64,000 nucleotides of DNA from Bog-793 sp050013835 (GTDB taxonomy: Bacteria > Actinomycetota > Acidimicrobiia > Acidimicrobiales > Bog-793), in assembly GCA_050013835.1 (NCBI GenBank), contig JBEKEM010000008.1:82040-146039 (forward strand), read 5' to 3'. This document shows positions 27,463 to 36,610 of the stretch, piece by piece. The notes below the pieces were generated by a model. The model was not told where the DNA came from. It saw only the letters and a list, made by a program, of their open reading frames with translations, and ran no database searches. The position numbers were made by a program, and so were the translations under genes. Position 1 is the first letter of the stretch; each line of letters begins with the position of its first letter.

Positions 27463-28344
27463 ATGATCGAACACGCGGTCTTCGGACGGACGGGACACTC
27501 GAGCACGCGCGTCATGTTCGGCGGTGCGGCGCTCGGCGATGTCAACCAGCACACAGCCAACGCCGTACTCGATGTGCTGCGCGAGTACGGCGTGAACCAC
27601 CTCGACACGGCGGCAAGCTACGGGGATTCCGAGCTGCGCATCGCCCCGTGGCTCGTTGGCCGCCGGGACGAGTACTTCCTCGCGACAAAGACTGGCGAGC
27701 GGGACGGGCTCGCGGCGAGGGCGGAGCTCGAACGCTCACTCACGCGCCTCGGCGTCGACCACGTCGACCTCATCCAACTGCACAACTTGGTCGAGCAGAA
27801 CGAGTGGGTGCAGGCACACTCGACCGACGGAGCACTGGCCGCGCTCATGAATGCGCGCGACGAAGGACTCGTCCGCTTCATCGGGGTCACCGGCCACGGG
27901 ATGCGGATCCCCCGGATGCACCTCCGCAGTCTCGAGCGCTTCGACTACGACTCAGTCATGCTGCCGTACAACTTCACGATGCGCGCCGACCCGAACTATC
28001 GAGCAGACGTCGAGGAGCTGCTCGCCGTGTGCGCGGAACGTAACGTCGCTGTACAGACCATCAAGTCCGTCGCGCGCAGGCGCTGGCCGCAGGACGCTTC
28101 CTCCGAACGCCGCAGCTGGTACGAGCCGATCGGCGACCCCGACGCGATCGCCCGCGCCGTGCACTACGTGCTCGGTCGCCCCGGCCTGTTTCTCGCGTTG
28201 TCGAGCGACTACCGTCTGCTGCGCCAGATCCTCGAGGCGGCTTCGCACCCAGCACCGGTGCCATCCGACAATGAGATGGCAACTGACCGAGACACGTTCG
28301 GCATCAACCAACTATTCGACGGGGGCGAACTCGAGCAGATCTGA
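27463..28344 (+). CDS. Aldo/keto reductase
   Basis: 293 residues, NAD(P)H-dependent carbonyl reductase fold. Catalytic tetrad visible: Asp in NHLDTAASYG, Tyr in the same motif, Lys in FLATKTGERD and His in DLIQLHN. Family barrel repeats LTRLGVDHVD and VRFIGVTGHG are intact. ATG 27463. Placed between a tRNA-3' element and a propeller gene; substrate unknown. Confidence 0.92.
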   Translation: MIEHAVFGRTGHSSTRVMFGGAALGDVNQHTANAVLDVLREYGVNHLDTAASYGDSELRIAPWLVGRRDEYFLATKTGERDGLAARAELERSLTRLGVDHVDLIQLHNLVEQNEWVQAHSTDGALAALMNARDEGLVRFIGVTGHGMRIPRMHLRSLERFDYDSVMLPYNFTMRADPNYRADVEELLAVCAERNVAVQTIKSVARRRWPQDASSERRSWYEPIGDPDAIARAVHYVLGRPGLFLALSSDYRLLRQILEAASHPAPVPSDNEMATDRDTFGINQLFDGGELEQI

Positions 28345-28413
28345 GCCCGCGATCCCATTCCGCGTGCCTTCCAGGTCCCCTGCGATGGATCAAACCCTTG
28401 ACGAGGCCGAAGT

Positions 28414-28450
28414 CCAACCGAGTATCAGGAGGCTCGATACTTGGTTGGCG
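28414..28450 (-). terminator. Conserved hairpin downstream of propeller gene (copy H1)
   Basis: CCAACCGAGTATC and GATACTTGGTTGG pair with one G-U. Lies 21 bp after the stop of the minus-strand propeller gene. No U-tract follows. Confidence 0.7.
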
Positions 28451-28470
28451 CAATCGCCTATGAAGTCAGA

Positions 28471-29520
28471 TCACCCGACGACAGCCACTGACTCCGCTGG
28501 ATACGCGAGAGAACCGCTCAGTTCCTCCATCCACGGGGCAGTCAGGCTGCCTTCCTTGGCATACACGTTCCCAGTGTTCTCGTCGAGCACCCCGATGAGG
28601 GCGCCGTTCGTGGCATCACTTGCAACGGCCATCTCCTCCGCGTTAGCCCATTCCGCCGTCCACGTCGCGGTCAGGCTGCCTTCCTTGGCGTACACGTTCC
28701 CAGTGCCCTCGTCGCGCACGGCGATGAGGGGACCGTTCGTGGGATCACCCGCCACGGCCACACCGGATGCCCCTGCAGCCGACGTGTATTCCTCCGTCCA
28801 CGTCGCCCCAGTCAGGCTGCCTTCCTTGGCCCATACGTTCCCATCGGCGTCCACCACGGCGACCAGAGGGCCGTTCGTTGGGTCACTGGCAACAGCCATC
28901 TCATCCGTGTTAGCCCATTCCTCCGTCCACAGCGCGGTCAGGCTGCCTTCCTTGGCGTACATGTTGTAAGTGACGGCGTCCCTCACGGCGATCAGGGGGC
29001 CATTGGTGGGGTCACTCGCGACGACCACCTCGGCTGCCCCGTGAGTCGAGGTGTATTCCTCCGTCCACGGCGCGGTCAGGCTGCCTTCCTTGTCGTACAC
29101 GTAGTTGTGAGTGCTGTCGACCACCGCGATGAGAGGACCATTCGTGGGATCACTCGCCACGGCGACCGCAGTGGCCTCGTCGGTGGACCCGCTGTATACC
29201 TCGACCCACGCCGCGGTCAGGCTGCCTTCCTTGGCCCATATGTTCCCGGAGCCGTCTACCACGGCGACCAGAGGACCGTTCGTCGGATCACCGGCGACGG
29301 CCATTGTCCGGACTTCAAGAGCCACCCCGTCAAATTCGAAGACCCATGGAGCTGTCAGGCTGCCTTGTTTGATGTTCACGCTGGAATAGGGGTCCATCGC
29401 GGCGAGGAGAGGCGGCGTCGAAGTGCCGCCACCCGTCGTCGCCTGGGCGCTCGCTAGGGGAAGCCACGCGCTACCGAGCAAGACGAGAGTGAAGACGTAA
29501 AGGAAGCGCCGCATAGTCAT
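28471..29520 (-). CDS. Secreted seven-repeat beta-propeller-like protein, subfamily B copy 1
   Basis: 349 residues from ATG 29520, with AAGGAG 7 nt upstream. Signal peptide MRRFLYVFTLVLLGSAWLPL...ASAQA, then seven ~41-residue repeats (IAVxDxxGNVYAKEGSLTA-W-EEY; VAVASDPTNGP). Seven repeats of this size suit a closed seven-bladed propeller such as tectonins; sugar binding is a reasonable guess but unproven. The open frame extends upstream into an IstB remnant, which should not be translated. A conserved ~170-bp leader precedes the gene in all subfamily B copies. Confidence 0.88.
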   Translation of the reverse strand: MTMRRFLYVFTLVLLGSAWLPLASAQATTGGGTSTPPLLAAMDPYSSVNIKQGSLTAPWVFEFDGVALEVRTMAVAGDPTNGPLVAVVDGSGNIWAKEGSLTAAWVEVYSGSTDEATAVAVASDPTNGPLIAVVDSTHNYVYDKEGSLTAPWTEEYTSTHGAAEVVVASDPTNGPLIAVRDAVTYNMYAKEGSLTALWTEEWANTDEMAVASDPTNGPLVAVVDADGNVWAKEGSLTGATWTEEYTSAAGASGVAVAGDPTNGPLIAVRDEGTGNVYAKEGSLTATWTAEWANAEEMAVASDATNGALIGVLDENTGNVYAKEGSLTAPWMEELSGSLAYPAESVAVVG

Positions 29521-29690
29521 CGCACTCTCCTTCTCAGGGTGTTTGGCCGGGGTGCTAGCGAATGGCGCGCGGCGACGCGCTGGAATCCGATCCCCAGTTG
29601 TCCCCCGTCGGCGCAGGATGGGTCGAATCCGCTGTGGCAGGTTCACGTGGAGCCGACCGCGGGCAATCTCGGTCACCGAGGCGTCCCGGA

Positions 29691-29914
29691 GCCGGCAGCT
29701 CTCGCCCTTGGTCTCGATGATCCGGCACCGGTGGGTGGGCCGATCGAGGGCGGCCCCGATGAGACGCTCGGAGCCAAAGACGTCGGTCCAGGAATCGAAG
29801 GACGGGTTGCACGTCACGATCAGGCTCGTGCGCCCATAGGCGGTCGAGCTGACGTCGGAAAGCGGTTCGGAGCCGACCTTGGAGGCGGGTACGCAGCCCA
29901 GCTCGTCGAGGAGT
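29691..29914 (-). pseudogene. istB: istB C-terminal fossil upstream of propeller gene
   Basis: The minus strand reads DELGCVPASKVGSEPLSDVS, then TCNPSFDSWTDVFGSERLIG and THRCRIIETKGES in one open frame, about 75 residues of the IstB C-terminus with substitutions. It runs without a stop into the propeller gene's leader. Confidence 0.8.
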
Positions 29915-30062
29915 CAACGTAACCTCCACATTCCACGCAGAGAGCTCAAGCGAGGCCTCTTACCGTCCACAGGGCCGCTATTTCGCGTGCCCGTCGCGCG
30001 CCCGAGCCATTTCTTGTGGGTGCCACAGCAGTCGCGAATTGCCTCTGACCTGAGAGTTATTC

Positions 30063-30310
30063 GGTGGAGGTGAGTGGACTCGAACCGCCGACTTCCACGT
30101 TGCGAAAATGAATCGCCGCAACCCTGTGAACAGGACTTACGCGAATTCACCGCTTCTCGCCTGCGGCAGCACGCGGCAGCACGCGGCAGGATGCGGCAGG
30201 ATGCGGAATTTCAGACGCGCCCGTTCGCGCCCGTGGAGCGCGCGAGCGGGGGTCAACTCATCCGAGTAAAGAACCCGATCGACTCGCCCCGCAGCGACCC
30301 CCTCGCCCGT
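30063..30310 (-). repeat. tRNA-3' repeat element, copy R3
   Basis: Complete element with tRNA T-arm/acceptor end, preceded (29929-30062) by the CCTCCACATTCCACGC block. The 10-bp tandem run reads GCGGCAGCAC twice and GCGGCAGGAT twice. Confidence 0.85.
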
Positions 30311-30677
30311 TGACACTCAGGCTGCGGTTCGCAGCGCTGGCGAACCCCACCGCCATGCATCGGCACGCCTCGATTCGAGGGTTCCTCTCTCGGGGACCCT
30401 TCGGCTGACCAGCAGTTCGTGCTTCGCGATAGCGTCATTCAGTTGCGCCTTTCTTGCGGATCTCGCAGTCGCTAACAGCCCTTCGGCGTCTCGACACCGA
30501 GGACCCTTCGCACGCGATCTCGAGCCCAACGCGCGCCCGGCGTTCGGACCGAACCCAGCCCGATCTGACCCAGACTCGACGTGCGATATCGGTGTCCCAA
30601 CATGCCGAGGTGCCGGTAAGCCAGAATGAGGGGAACACGACATTCGAACAGTGCTTCTTGAGCCGAAGTAGGCGACT
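30311..30677. other. Unassigned spacer
   Basis: No credible gene or repeat; overlapping open frames lack motifs. Confidence 0.4.
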
Positions 30678-30929
30678 GTGGCGCGTCCTCGAACCCGGCA
30701 AATCGAGCCAGATTCGGTTGCGCGTCGCGCCGCGCTGCATTTCATCGCGACATACCAGTCGAAGGTTGGTCCGCGTCTGGGTGCGCGCTGCAATTGCAAT
30801 CCCTCCTGCTCGGAGTATGGGCGTCAGGCGTTCTTGAAGTACGGCTTCCTGCAGGCGACAGCCAAGACTGTGCGCCGGATCGTCCGCTGCGGACGGGCCG
30901 GAGCTAGAGGCCTGTCGGACCAACCCTGA
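30678..30929 (+). CDS. yidD: YidD-family membrane-insertion factor
   Basis: 83 residues. Core FIATYQSKVGPRLGARCNCN, then PSCSEYGRQAFLKYGFLQAT, matches the YidD (DUF37) signature C-x-PSCSEYxxxAxxxxG, an amphipathic membrane-associated protein assisting YidC insertion. GTG start. It is away from the rpmH-rnpA-yidD-yidC locus where the main copy normally sits, so it is probably a second, accessory copy. Confidence 0.8.
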   Translation: MARPRTRQIEPDSVARRAALHFIATYQSKVGPRLGARCNCNPSCSEYGRQAFLKYGFLQATAKTVRRIVRCGRAGARGLSDQP

Positions 30930-31149
30930 CGCCTCTGATCGCCCATGACATGGTCAGGGCGCGGCGAAGGACCCGAGACTAGAGTGGTCCGACTGAAGTC
31001 GAGCGGTCCGCTCAAAGCGGGAATGCGGAGCGACGAGGTTCGTCGAATATTCGCATTCTGATCGGAGGCAGGTTCTCAAACCCTCCAACTGTGGCCGATC
31101 ACCTGCACTGGAAGCATACCTATTGCATAAGGCGTGAAAGGAGGTTGGT

Positions 31150-31905
31150 ATGGGTCTCCGTACTTCGGTACGGCTTGCAGCTGTCGGGTTTCTCGGTTCG
31201 GCGGCCCTGTTCATGTTTGCCTTCATCGGCGGGCCGATGCCTTCCCCGGCTTCTGCAGCGACCGTGTGTTCCGCGACGTTGAATGGCCAGGATCTCGCCT
31301 CGGCTAACACGCCGGACGATTCGATCGATCTTCCCTACAACGCGACGGTCCCAGTTTCGGGAACTGATTCCGCGATCGCGACGAACCAACAAATGAACTA
31401 TCGGGTCGAGATGACGTTGGACCTGCTCGGTGACACCGTCTCCTGGACTGTCGCGTCCGGGACGACGACAGGCGGCCACTGGGTCTCAGCAGTCAAGGTG
31501 AGCAAGTACGCCGTGTACGGCGCTGGCCTCTATTGGCTGGACGTCAGTGCGAGCAGCGTATCTGGCAGCGACACATGCTCGGGCGGAGGGTACATCGACA
31601 TCAAGGGGTCTGGGCTTCCCGACGCTGAGATCGGCGGGATCGCTCTTGCGGGAGCCGGTATCGTCGCGGCAGCGGCTGCGGGCCTCGCTGCTGCGGGTAG
31701 CTCCGGCGTGTCCTCGGCTCCGAGCAACCTGTCCGAGGAGGAAGCGGCAAACAAGGAGCTGGATGAGCTGCCCGGGTCTCCGATGGACAAGTTCGTCCAC
31801 AATTGCAGCCTGTTGTCCCTGCTCGCGATCCCACTCACCTTGGGTGCGGTCGTCTGGGAGTTGCTCCGAGCCGCCGGGCACGTCGTGAGAGGAATCGTGT
31901 CATGA
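31150..31905 (+). CDS. Exported membrane-anchored protein, unknown family
   Basis: 251 residues; ATG with AAAGGAGG 6 nt upstream, one of the best ribosome sites in the window. A signal peptide ends near SPASAATVCS; a ~130-residue extracytoplasmic domain with Cys pairs (TVCSATLNG; DTCSGGGYIDI) follows; then an Ala/Gly-rich helix (AGAGIVAAAAAGLAAAG), a charged stretch and a final helix (LLSLLAIPLTLGAVVWELL). Coupled by ATGA to the next small membrane protein. I do not recognise the family. Confidence 0.8.
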   Translation: MGLRTSVRLAAVGFLGSAALFMFAFIGGPMPSPASAATVCSATLNGQDLASANTPDDSIDLPYNATVPVSGTDSAIATNQQMNYRVEMTLDLLGDTVSWTVASGTTTGGHWVSAVKVSKYAVYGAGLYWLDVSASSVSGSDTCSGGGYIDIKGSGLPDAEIGGIALAGAGIVAAAAAGLAAAGSSGVSSAPSNLSEEEAANKELDELPGSPMDKFVHNCSLLSLLAIPLTLGAVVWELLRAAGHVVRGIVS

Positions 31906-32159
31906 GCACGCAGCCAAGACGCATTCGGTGGCGGCCGAAGTTTTCCGTCGTCGGAATCGCCGGTTCGATCCTCGGCGCCATCGGTGTCCTTGTCATCTTG
32001 CAGCAACAGGGACGCGTCTACCCGACAACGATGGTCGAGATCGTGACGCTCGTCATCGGGCTCATAATCGGCGTCGGCGTGCCGTCGCTCTTCAGGCTGA
32101 TCGCGGTTCGGCGAATCAATCGACGGGTCACTCGTAGATCACACGCCTCTGGGAGTTAA
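31902..32159 (+). CDS. Small two-helix membrane protein coupled to 31150 gene
   Basis: 85 residues, start ATG inside the stop of the preceding gene (ATGA). Arg-rich N-terminus, helices VVGIAGSILGAIGVLVIL and MVEIVTLVIGLIIGVGVPSL, basic C-terminus. The coupling suggests equimolar production and a shared complex. Confidence 0.75.
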   Translation: MSTQPRRIRWRPKFSVVGIAGSILGAIGVLVILQQQGRVYPTTMVEIVTLVIGLIIGVGVPSLFRLIAVRRINRRVTRRSHASGS

Positions 32160-32531
32160 GGTGGTGGGCGATGCCGGGTGGGCGGCGGACGCCGCCGAGA
32201 TCCACCTGCCCGGCGAAGGTCCAGACACCGTGCTCGCGCTTCGGTGGCGCGATACAAACACGGCCTATTTTGCAACGTCTGCTTGGATGGCCCGCCTGTG
32301 TCCAGTTGACGAGGAATAAGTCCGGGGCTGGAGGTATTCACCACTGGCTTCTCAGCAATCCGACCAAGCTCGTTGATGAATCGCTTATGGCCTCACGAAA
32401 GGCCGAGGCTGGCAAAGGCGTCGCCTTTCGACGGCCGCTTGTTCGTGTACACGCCGCGCCCGTCGCGCGCCCGAGCCATTCTTCGCGGGTGCCGCAGGCT
32501 TCCCGAGTAGCCCCTGACCTGGGAGTTCTTC
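32160..32531. other. Spacer with degenerate flank of the repeat element
   Basis: No gene. The right end (about 32450-32531) carries the CGCGCCCGTCGCGCGCCCGAGCC...CTGACCTGGGAGTTCTT flank common to the tRNA-3' elements. Confidence 0.55.
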
Positions 32532-32715
32532 TGTGGAGGTGAGCGGACTCGAACCGCCGACTTCCAAGTTGCGAAAATGGATCGTCGCAATCCTGTGAAC
32601 AGGACTTACGTGAATTCACCTCTTCTCGCTTGCGGCAGCTTGCGGCAGCACGCGGCAGCATCCGGCAGTTCAGACGCGCCCGTTCGCGCCCGTGACGCGC
32701 CCGACGCGAAGAAGG
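32532..32715 (-). repeat. tRNA-3' repeat element, copy R4
   Basis: T-arm/acceptor end, inverted repeats and a short 10-bp run (GCGGCAGCTT, GCGGCAGCAC, GCGGCAGCAT). The right part beyond CGCGCCCGACGCG is missing. Confidence 0.85.
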
Positions 32716-32829
32716 CAGTCCCACGGGATTGCCCTCACTGTTATGTCTCCCCGCTCGTCCGGTGCTCAGTCTTCAGGCGTCGTCGACAGCGGTCGAGAGC
32801 TGAGAATGGCTAGGTGTGTGTGTCTTCCA

Positions 32830-33416
32830 CTACGGGGTCGACGGTATGACGGCTTCGAAGGAGACGCTGTTCGTCAACGCCCCGGACAAGTTATTCGTCT
32901 CGACCGACAACTCAAATGCACTGGAGGAGCAATACCCCACCCAGGCGACGACGCCCCCGCCGCCTTGGGGCCCTCCCGGCGACACCAGCAACGACGTGTT
33001 GGCCGAGGTCGATGTCGCGTCCGGTGTGAGGCAGTACTGCCCGGTGCCGATTCTGGTCACGGAGACCCAGCCCACGAGTCCCTCTGGGTAGAAGCTCAGA
33101 GTCCCGGGATCAACATCGCCAGCGTCGCGAGCCACACCAGTCGCACCCTTCGCACCCCTCGCACCCTTCGCACCCTTCGCACCCCTCGGCCCCTTCGCAC
33201 CCCTCGGCCCCTGAGCTCCAGTCGGTCCCTGCGAGTTGATCGAGACAGCCTTGGTGCCAGCCGGGCAGGCCCCTTTGGCACTCGCACCGTAGACGAGGCC
33301 GGCCTTGACGCAAACCTGGTAGGGGGGTCTTTCGTAGATGCGGCAACGAGCCCAGCACCTACGAGCATCAACACCCCAACGATGACCGGGATGGCAAGGA
33401 TTCTCTTGTTGAGCAT
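32830..33416 (-). pseudogene. Collagen-like secreted protein with a homopolymer frameshift
   Basis: ATG 33416 gives a signal peptide (MLNKRILAIPVIVGVLMLVG...VAAS) ending in STKDPP. At a run of six C (33322-33327) the frame breaks; shifting by one gives QVCVKAGLVYG, KGACPAGTKAVSINSQ, a Gly-X-Y stretch (GPTGAQGPRGAKGPRGAKGA) and a Cys-containing globular domain ending EAVIPSTP at 32830. Seven C would restore a single ~195-residue protein. It may be a true mutation, a sequencing error or phase variation. Domain order resembles the intact gene at 51382-52107. Confidence 0.8.
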
Positions 33417-33419
33417 GGC

Positions 33420-33570
33420 ATTCCTTTCTTCGCGCTCTATCGCCGACGCAACCCGTTCCCTCGTCACCACCTGAACCGTTCGCGAGGAGTCGACGCCCGA
33501 TGGGGGTTCACGTCGGGGAACCGATGTCCACGATCTCCGACTGGCGGCTTGAGCCGTGGGCCGGGACCTA
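33420..33570 (+). repeat. Copy of transketolase 3' tail and downstream DNA
   Basis: RSIADATRSLVTT and stop (33430-33474), then about 90 bp including GTTCGCGAGGAGTCGACGCC, nearly the same as 45745-45880. Only the last codons of tkt are present here. Confidence 0.75.
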
Positions 33571-33779
33571 ACCGCGATTAGTGACGCTCGAAACGTCAAG
33601 TGCTGCCGCGCATTATGGGGCACGTAGTGCACAACAGGTCCGTCCGTAGGGTCATTCATTGCGCACTGTCGCGTCTGCAACCAAACATATGCACACAATT
33701 TGGGTGTCCGCGCCACCGTTCGCGCGACCCTACCGGCCACAGTTCGACGGTTCCGTGCTGTCAGCACCACGCGAATGGC

Positions 33780-34013
33780 TCAGGTTGTCCTTGCCGGGGA
33801 GTTCTCCGCAGCGTCGTGGGCCGCCTGGCACACCGGGCAACGGATCGTGCGCGCCGGGGGCTCGACGACGACCGCGCGGTTGATGGCCGCGGTGCGGGTC
33901 AGCCAGTGGGCCCCGACCTGCACGTGGTCAGCGCAGAGCCCTGCCCCGCAATTGCTGCACACGGCGACAGCGACGGTGGTGATGCCGGTCGCGGCACAAT
34001 CGAAGCAGTTCAT
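33780..34013 (-). CDS. DUF2180-like small zinc-ribbon protein
   Basis: 77 residues. MNCFDCAATG, VCSNCGAGLCADHV and IRCPVCQAAH supply several CxxC pairs plus His for zinc. Overlaps the acr3 stop by 4 bp (ATGA), so it is the third gene of the arsenic operon. Such DUF2180 proteins are often beside arsenite genes; the biochemical role is not known to me. Confidence 0.8.
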   Translation of the reverse strand: MNCFDCAATGITTVAVAVCSNCGAGLCADHVQVGAHWLTRTAAINRAVVVEPPARTIRCPVCQAAHDAAENSPARTT

Positions 34014-35125
34014 CGGGTCTCCTTCCTCTTGGCCAGATAGAAATGCCGTCGAATCCACAAGGCGACGTAGACGAGTCCGAGGAGAACCGGGACTTCGATG
34101 AGCGGCCCGACCACTCCGGCGAGGGCTTGGCCGGAGGTGACTCCGAACACCCCGATCGCCACGGCGATCGCGAGCTCGAAGTCGTTGCTGGCGGCGGAGA
34201 AGGCGAGGGCCGCGGTACGCGGATAAGAGAGGTGCAGGCGACGACCGATGGCGAACCCGCCGGACCACATGATCCCGAAGTACGCGAGAAGCGGCAGCGC
34301 GATCCGGGCGACGTCGAGGGGCTCGGAGGTGATCTTGCGTCCTTGCAAGGCGAAGAGGATCACCACCGTGAAGAGCAGCCCGTAGAGGGCAACCGGGCCG
34401 ATCTTTGGGAGAAAGCGCTCCTCGTACCAGGCCCGGCCGCGCCGTCTTTCGCCGAGGGTGCGCGTGACGAACCCGGCCACGAGCGGGATGCCGAGGAAGA
34501 TCGCCACGGTGGCGGCGATGGTGCCCATCGACACCGACAGGCTCTCGGTGCGAAGGCCGAGCCAACGAGGGAGCACGTTGAGGTAGAAGACGCCGAGCGC
34601 CGCGTAGGCGAGGACCTGGAAGACGGCGTTCAGCGCGACAAGCACTGCCGCCATCTCCCTATCGCCGTCGGCGAGATCGGTCCAGATCAGCACCATGGCG
34701 ATGCAGCGGGCGAGTCCGACCAGGATGACCCCGGTGCGATAGGCGGGCTGGTCGGGAAGGAGCGCCCAGGCGAGTGCGAACATGACGGCCGGGCCGACCA
34801 CCCAGTTCAAGGCGAGCGAAGCCGCGATCATTCTCCGGTCCGCCGCGATCCGCCCGACCTCGCCGTAGCGAACCTTGGCGAGCACCGGGTACATCATCAG
34901 CAGGAGCCCCACGGCGATCGGGAGGCTTGTGCCGTGGATGGCCACTCGGTTGAGCGCCCCGTTGAGCCCGGGAAACAGCCGACCGAGGCCGAGGCCAACC
35001 GCCATGGCGGCCGCGATCCACACCGGCAGGAACCGGTTGAGGCGCGACAGCCGATCGACGACCGCCTGCTCCTCGCCGACGGTTGGCGAGACCTCGGGTC
35101 GAGTAGAGACGACAGTGTCGCTCAC
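34010..35125 (-). CDS. acr3: Acr3-type arsenite efflux permease
   Basis: 371 residues, ten helices. The Acr3 signature with the essential Cys is seen as VGLARCIAMVLIWTDLADGD, and the second as AFSAASNDFELAIAVAIGVFG. Exports arsenite using proton motive force. Overlaps arsR upstream and the DUF2180 gene downstream by 4 bp each, a tightly coupled operon. Confidence 0.95.
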   Translation of the reverse strand: MSDTVVSTRPEVSPTVGEEQAVVDRLSRLNRFLPVWIAAAMAVGLGLGRLFPGLNGALNRVAIHGTSLPIAVGLLLMMYPVLAKVRYGEVGRIAADRRMIAASLALNWVVGPAVMFALAWALLPDQPAYRTGVILVGLARCIAMVLIWTDLADGDREMAAVLVALNAVFQVLAYAALGVFYLNVLPRWLGLRTESLSVSMGTIAATVAIFLGIPLVAGFVTRTLGERRRGRAWYEERFLPKIGPVALYGLLFTVVILFALQGRKITSEPLDVARIALPLLAYFGIMWSGGFAIGRRLHLSYPRTAALAFSAASNDFELAIAVAIGVFGVTSGQALAGVVGPLIEVPVLLGLVYVALWIRRHFYLAKRKETR

Positions 35126-35484
35126 CGGCCCGTCTCCTCCTCGTCACAGGAGGGGCCGACCCGTTCGGTGCTCACCGTCTCGCCCGGTAGCGGAACGCCA
35201 GCGTCGGCTAGCGCCACCCAAAGGGCAGCGAACCCGTCGACATCGAGGCGGTAGTCCACCCACCGTCCGCGGCGCGTCGCGCTGATCAACCCGGCCTCGC
35301 GCAGCACCCGGAGGTGGTAGGAGAGCAGGTTGGGTGCGACGGCAACTCGCGCTTGGAGGTCGCAAACGCAATGCTGGCCACACGCCAAGAGGCCGATGAC
35401 CGCCAGACGCACCGGGTCGGCAAGTGCCCCGAGACGCTCTGCTGCTTCAACGCTTGTTGATTCAACGATGGTTGAACTAATCAC
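35122..35484 (-). CDS. arsR: ArsR-family metalloregulator
   Basis: 120 residues from GTG 35484; a longer frame reaches 35604 but has no support. Winged helix with LGALADPVRLAVIGLLACGQ, then HCVCDLQARVAVAPNLLSYH and LREAGLISATRRGRWVDYRL. The Cys pair in GQHCVCDL is the classical ArsR arsenite ligand set. Expected to repress this operon until As(III) binds. The palindrome at 35461-35476 lies within the first codons. Confidence 0.9.
   Translation of the reverse strand: MISSTIVESTSVEAAERLGALADPVRLAVIGLLACGQHCVCDLQARVAVAPNLLSYHLRVLREAGLISATRRGRWVDYRLDVDGFAALWVALADAGVPLPGETVSTERVGPSCDEEETGR
35461..35476. promoter_or_regulatory. Candidate ArsR operator
   Basis: Perfect inverted repeat TTCAAC-GATG-GTTGAA, with a further TTCAAC half-site 14 bp to the left. 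It falls inside codons 3-8 of arsR as called, which would fit a leaderless transcript or a start slightly downstream. Confidence 0.5.
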
Positions 35485-35720
35485 CCTTGAATTGTCGCAT
35501 TCGACGTGCCCGCGCACAAGGCCGTTGGTCACATGGCCATCGGCATCTGGGCCGGCGGGCGAGGCCATGGCGGTTCCGTGCAGGGACGAGGGTGCTGCGC
35601 CCACGAAAGGCAGACTCGGCGATTTGCATCCGCGGAACTGTCCCAGAACGTTCAGCCGACAGGATGCCTCGGGCTCGCCCGAAGGTGCCGCAAGGTGACG
35701 CTCTTGTGGCGCGTCGAGGA
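35485..35720. other. Region upstream of the arsenic operon
   Basis: Presumed ars promoter region; no gene seen. Confidence 0.4.
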
Positions 35721-36566
35721 TTAGCCGCCAGCAACGAACGCGACTACGACCTATGCGGCATATCGGTCGAAGTTCTCTCGGCGTCGGTCATTAACCGTGG
35801 TCGTCCTCGGATCTGCGTGTCGGGCAGCGATCTGCACGTCACGCAGGGGAACGCCAGCGTCGAGCGCCGACATGATGAACCCAGCCCGGAGCATGTGGGG
35901 ATGGACGGCTCCCAGGCCGGCCCGCTTGCCGATTGAGCGCACCCAGCGGTGGGCGGTTCTACCGTCGAGCCGCTCCCCATCGCGCCGAAGCAGAATTGGT
36001 CCGTCGGCACGTTCCTCGGTTGCCAGGTCAACCGTTCGCACGGTACGCGGCACGAGTGGGATGACGGCCGGCTTGTTGCCCTTCCCGATGATGCGAAGGG
36101 TTCGGTGCCCGCGGTCAAAGCCGAGGTGCTCGATGTTCGTTCCGCACGCTTCGCTCACCCGGAGGCCGTTTAGTCCGAGGAGCACCGCCAGTGCGGCGTG
36201 ATCACGATCGAACCTCTCGGCAGCGAAGAGGAATGACCCGAGCTCGCCGCGGTCCATGCCGCGACCTTCGCTCGGGTACACCTTGGGGCGTCGCACGTAT
36301 TGAACCGCGTTGGACGAGATTCTCCCGTCGATATGGGTGAAGCGGTAGAAGCCGCACACTGTCGACAGTCGTCGGTCAATCGTCGAAGCGGCGAGGCCCC
36401 GCTCTTCGAGCGCCGTGCGGTGGAGCTCGATGTGCGGTCGCGTCGCATCGAGAACCGGAAGCTTCGCATCACTCGCCCACAGGAAGAACGAGCGAAGGTC
36501 GAGTCCCGAGTCCCGCGAGGAAGACAGCTGCCAGGAAACAAGGCAGGAGGAGGACGGTCCACACAA
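35721..36566 (-). pseudogene. Tyrosine recombinase/integrase lacking its catalytic Tyr
   Basis: Site-specific recombinase of the XerC/phage-integrase type. Arg I in LLGLNGLRVSEACG, Lys in IGKGNKPAVIPL, HxxR in HPHMLRAGF and the second His in AARHADPRTT are kept, but the Tyr of the usual RTTxxYDRRR motif is Asn (TTTVNDRRRENFD, codon AAT). Six codons later, where relatives have DRHAAYVVVAFVAGG, the frame has TAG at the Tyr, then reads on VVVAFVAGG to TAA at 35721. The N-terminal SAM-like domain is partly truncated. Two separate lesions make it inactive. Confidence 0.85.
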
Positions 36567-36610
36567 GCCTCGACCTCCAGCGTCGGCGCCTCCTTCCCGG
36601 GGCTGGGTCC

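Noticed and set aside
33322..33327. Programmed ribosomal frameshift in the collagen-like gene
   Set aside because: A C6 run alone is not a known slippery site, and no downstream stem or pseudoknot is evident; mutation, phase variation or sequence error is simpler.
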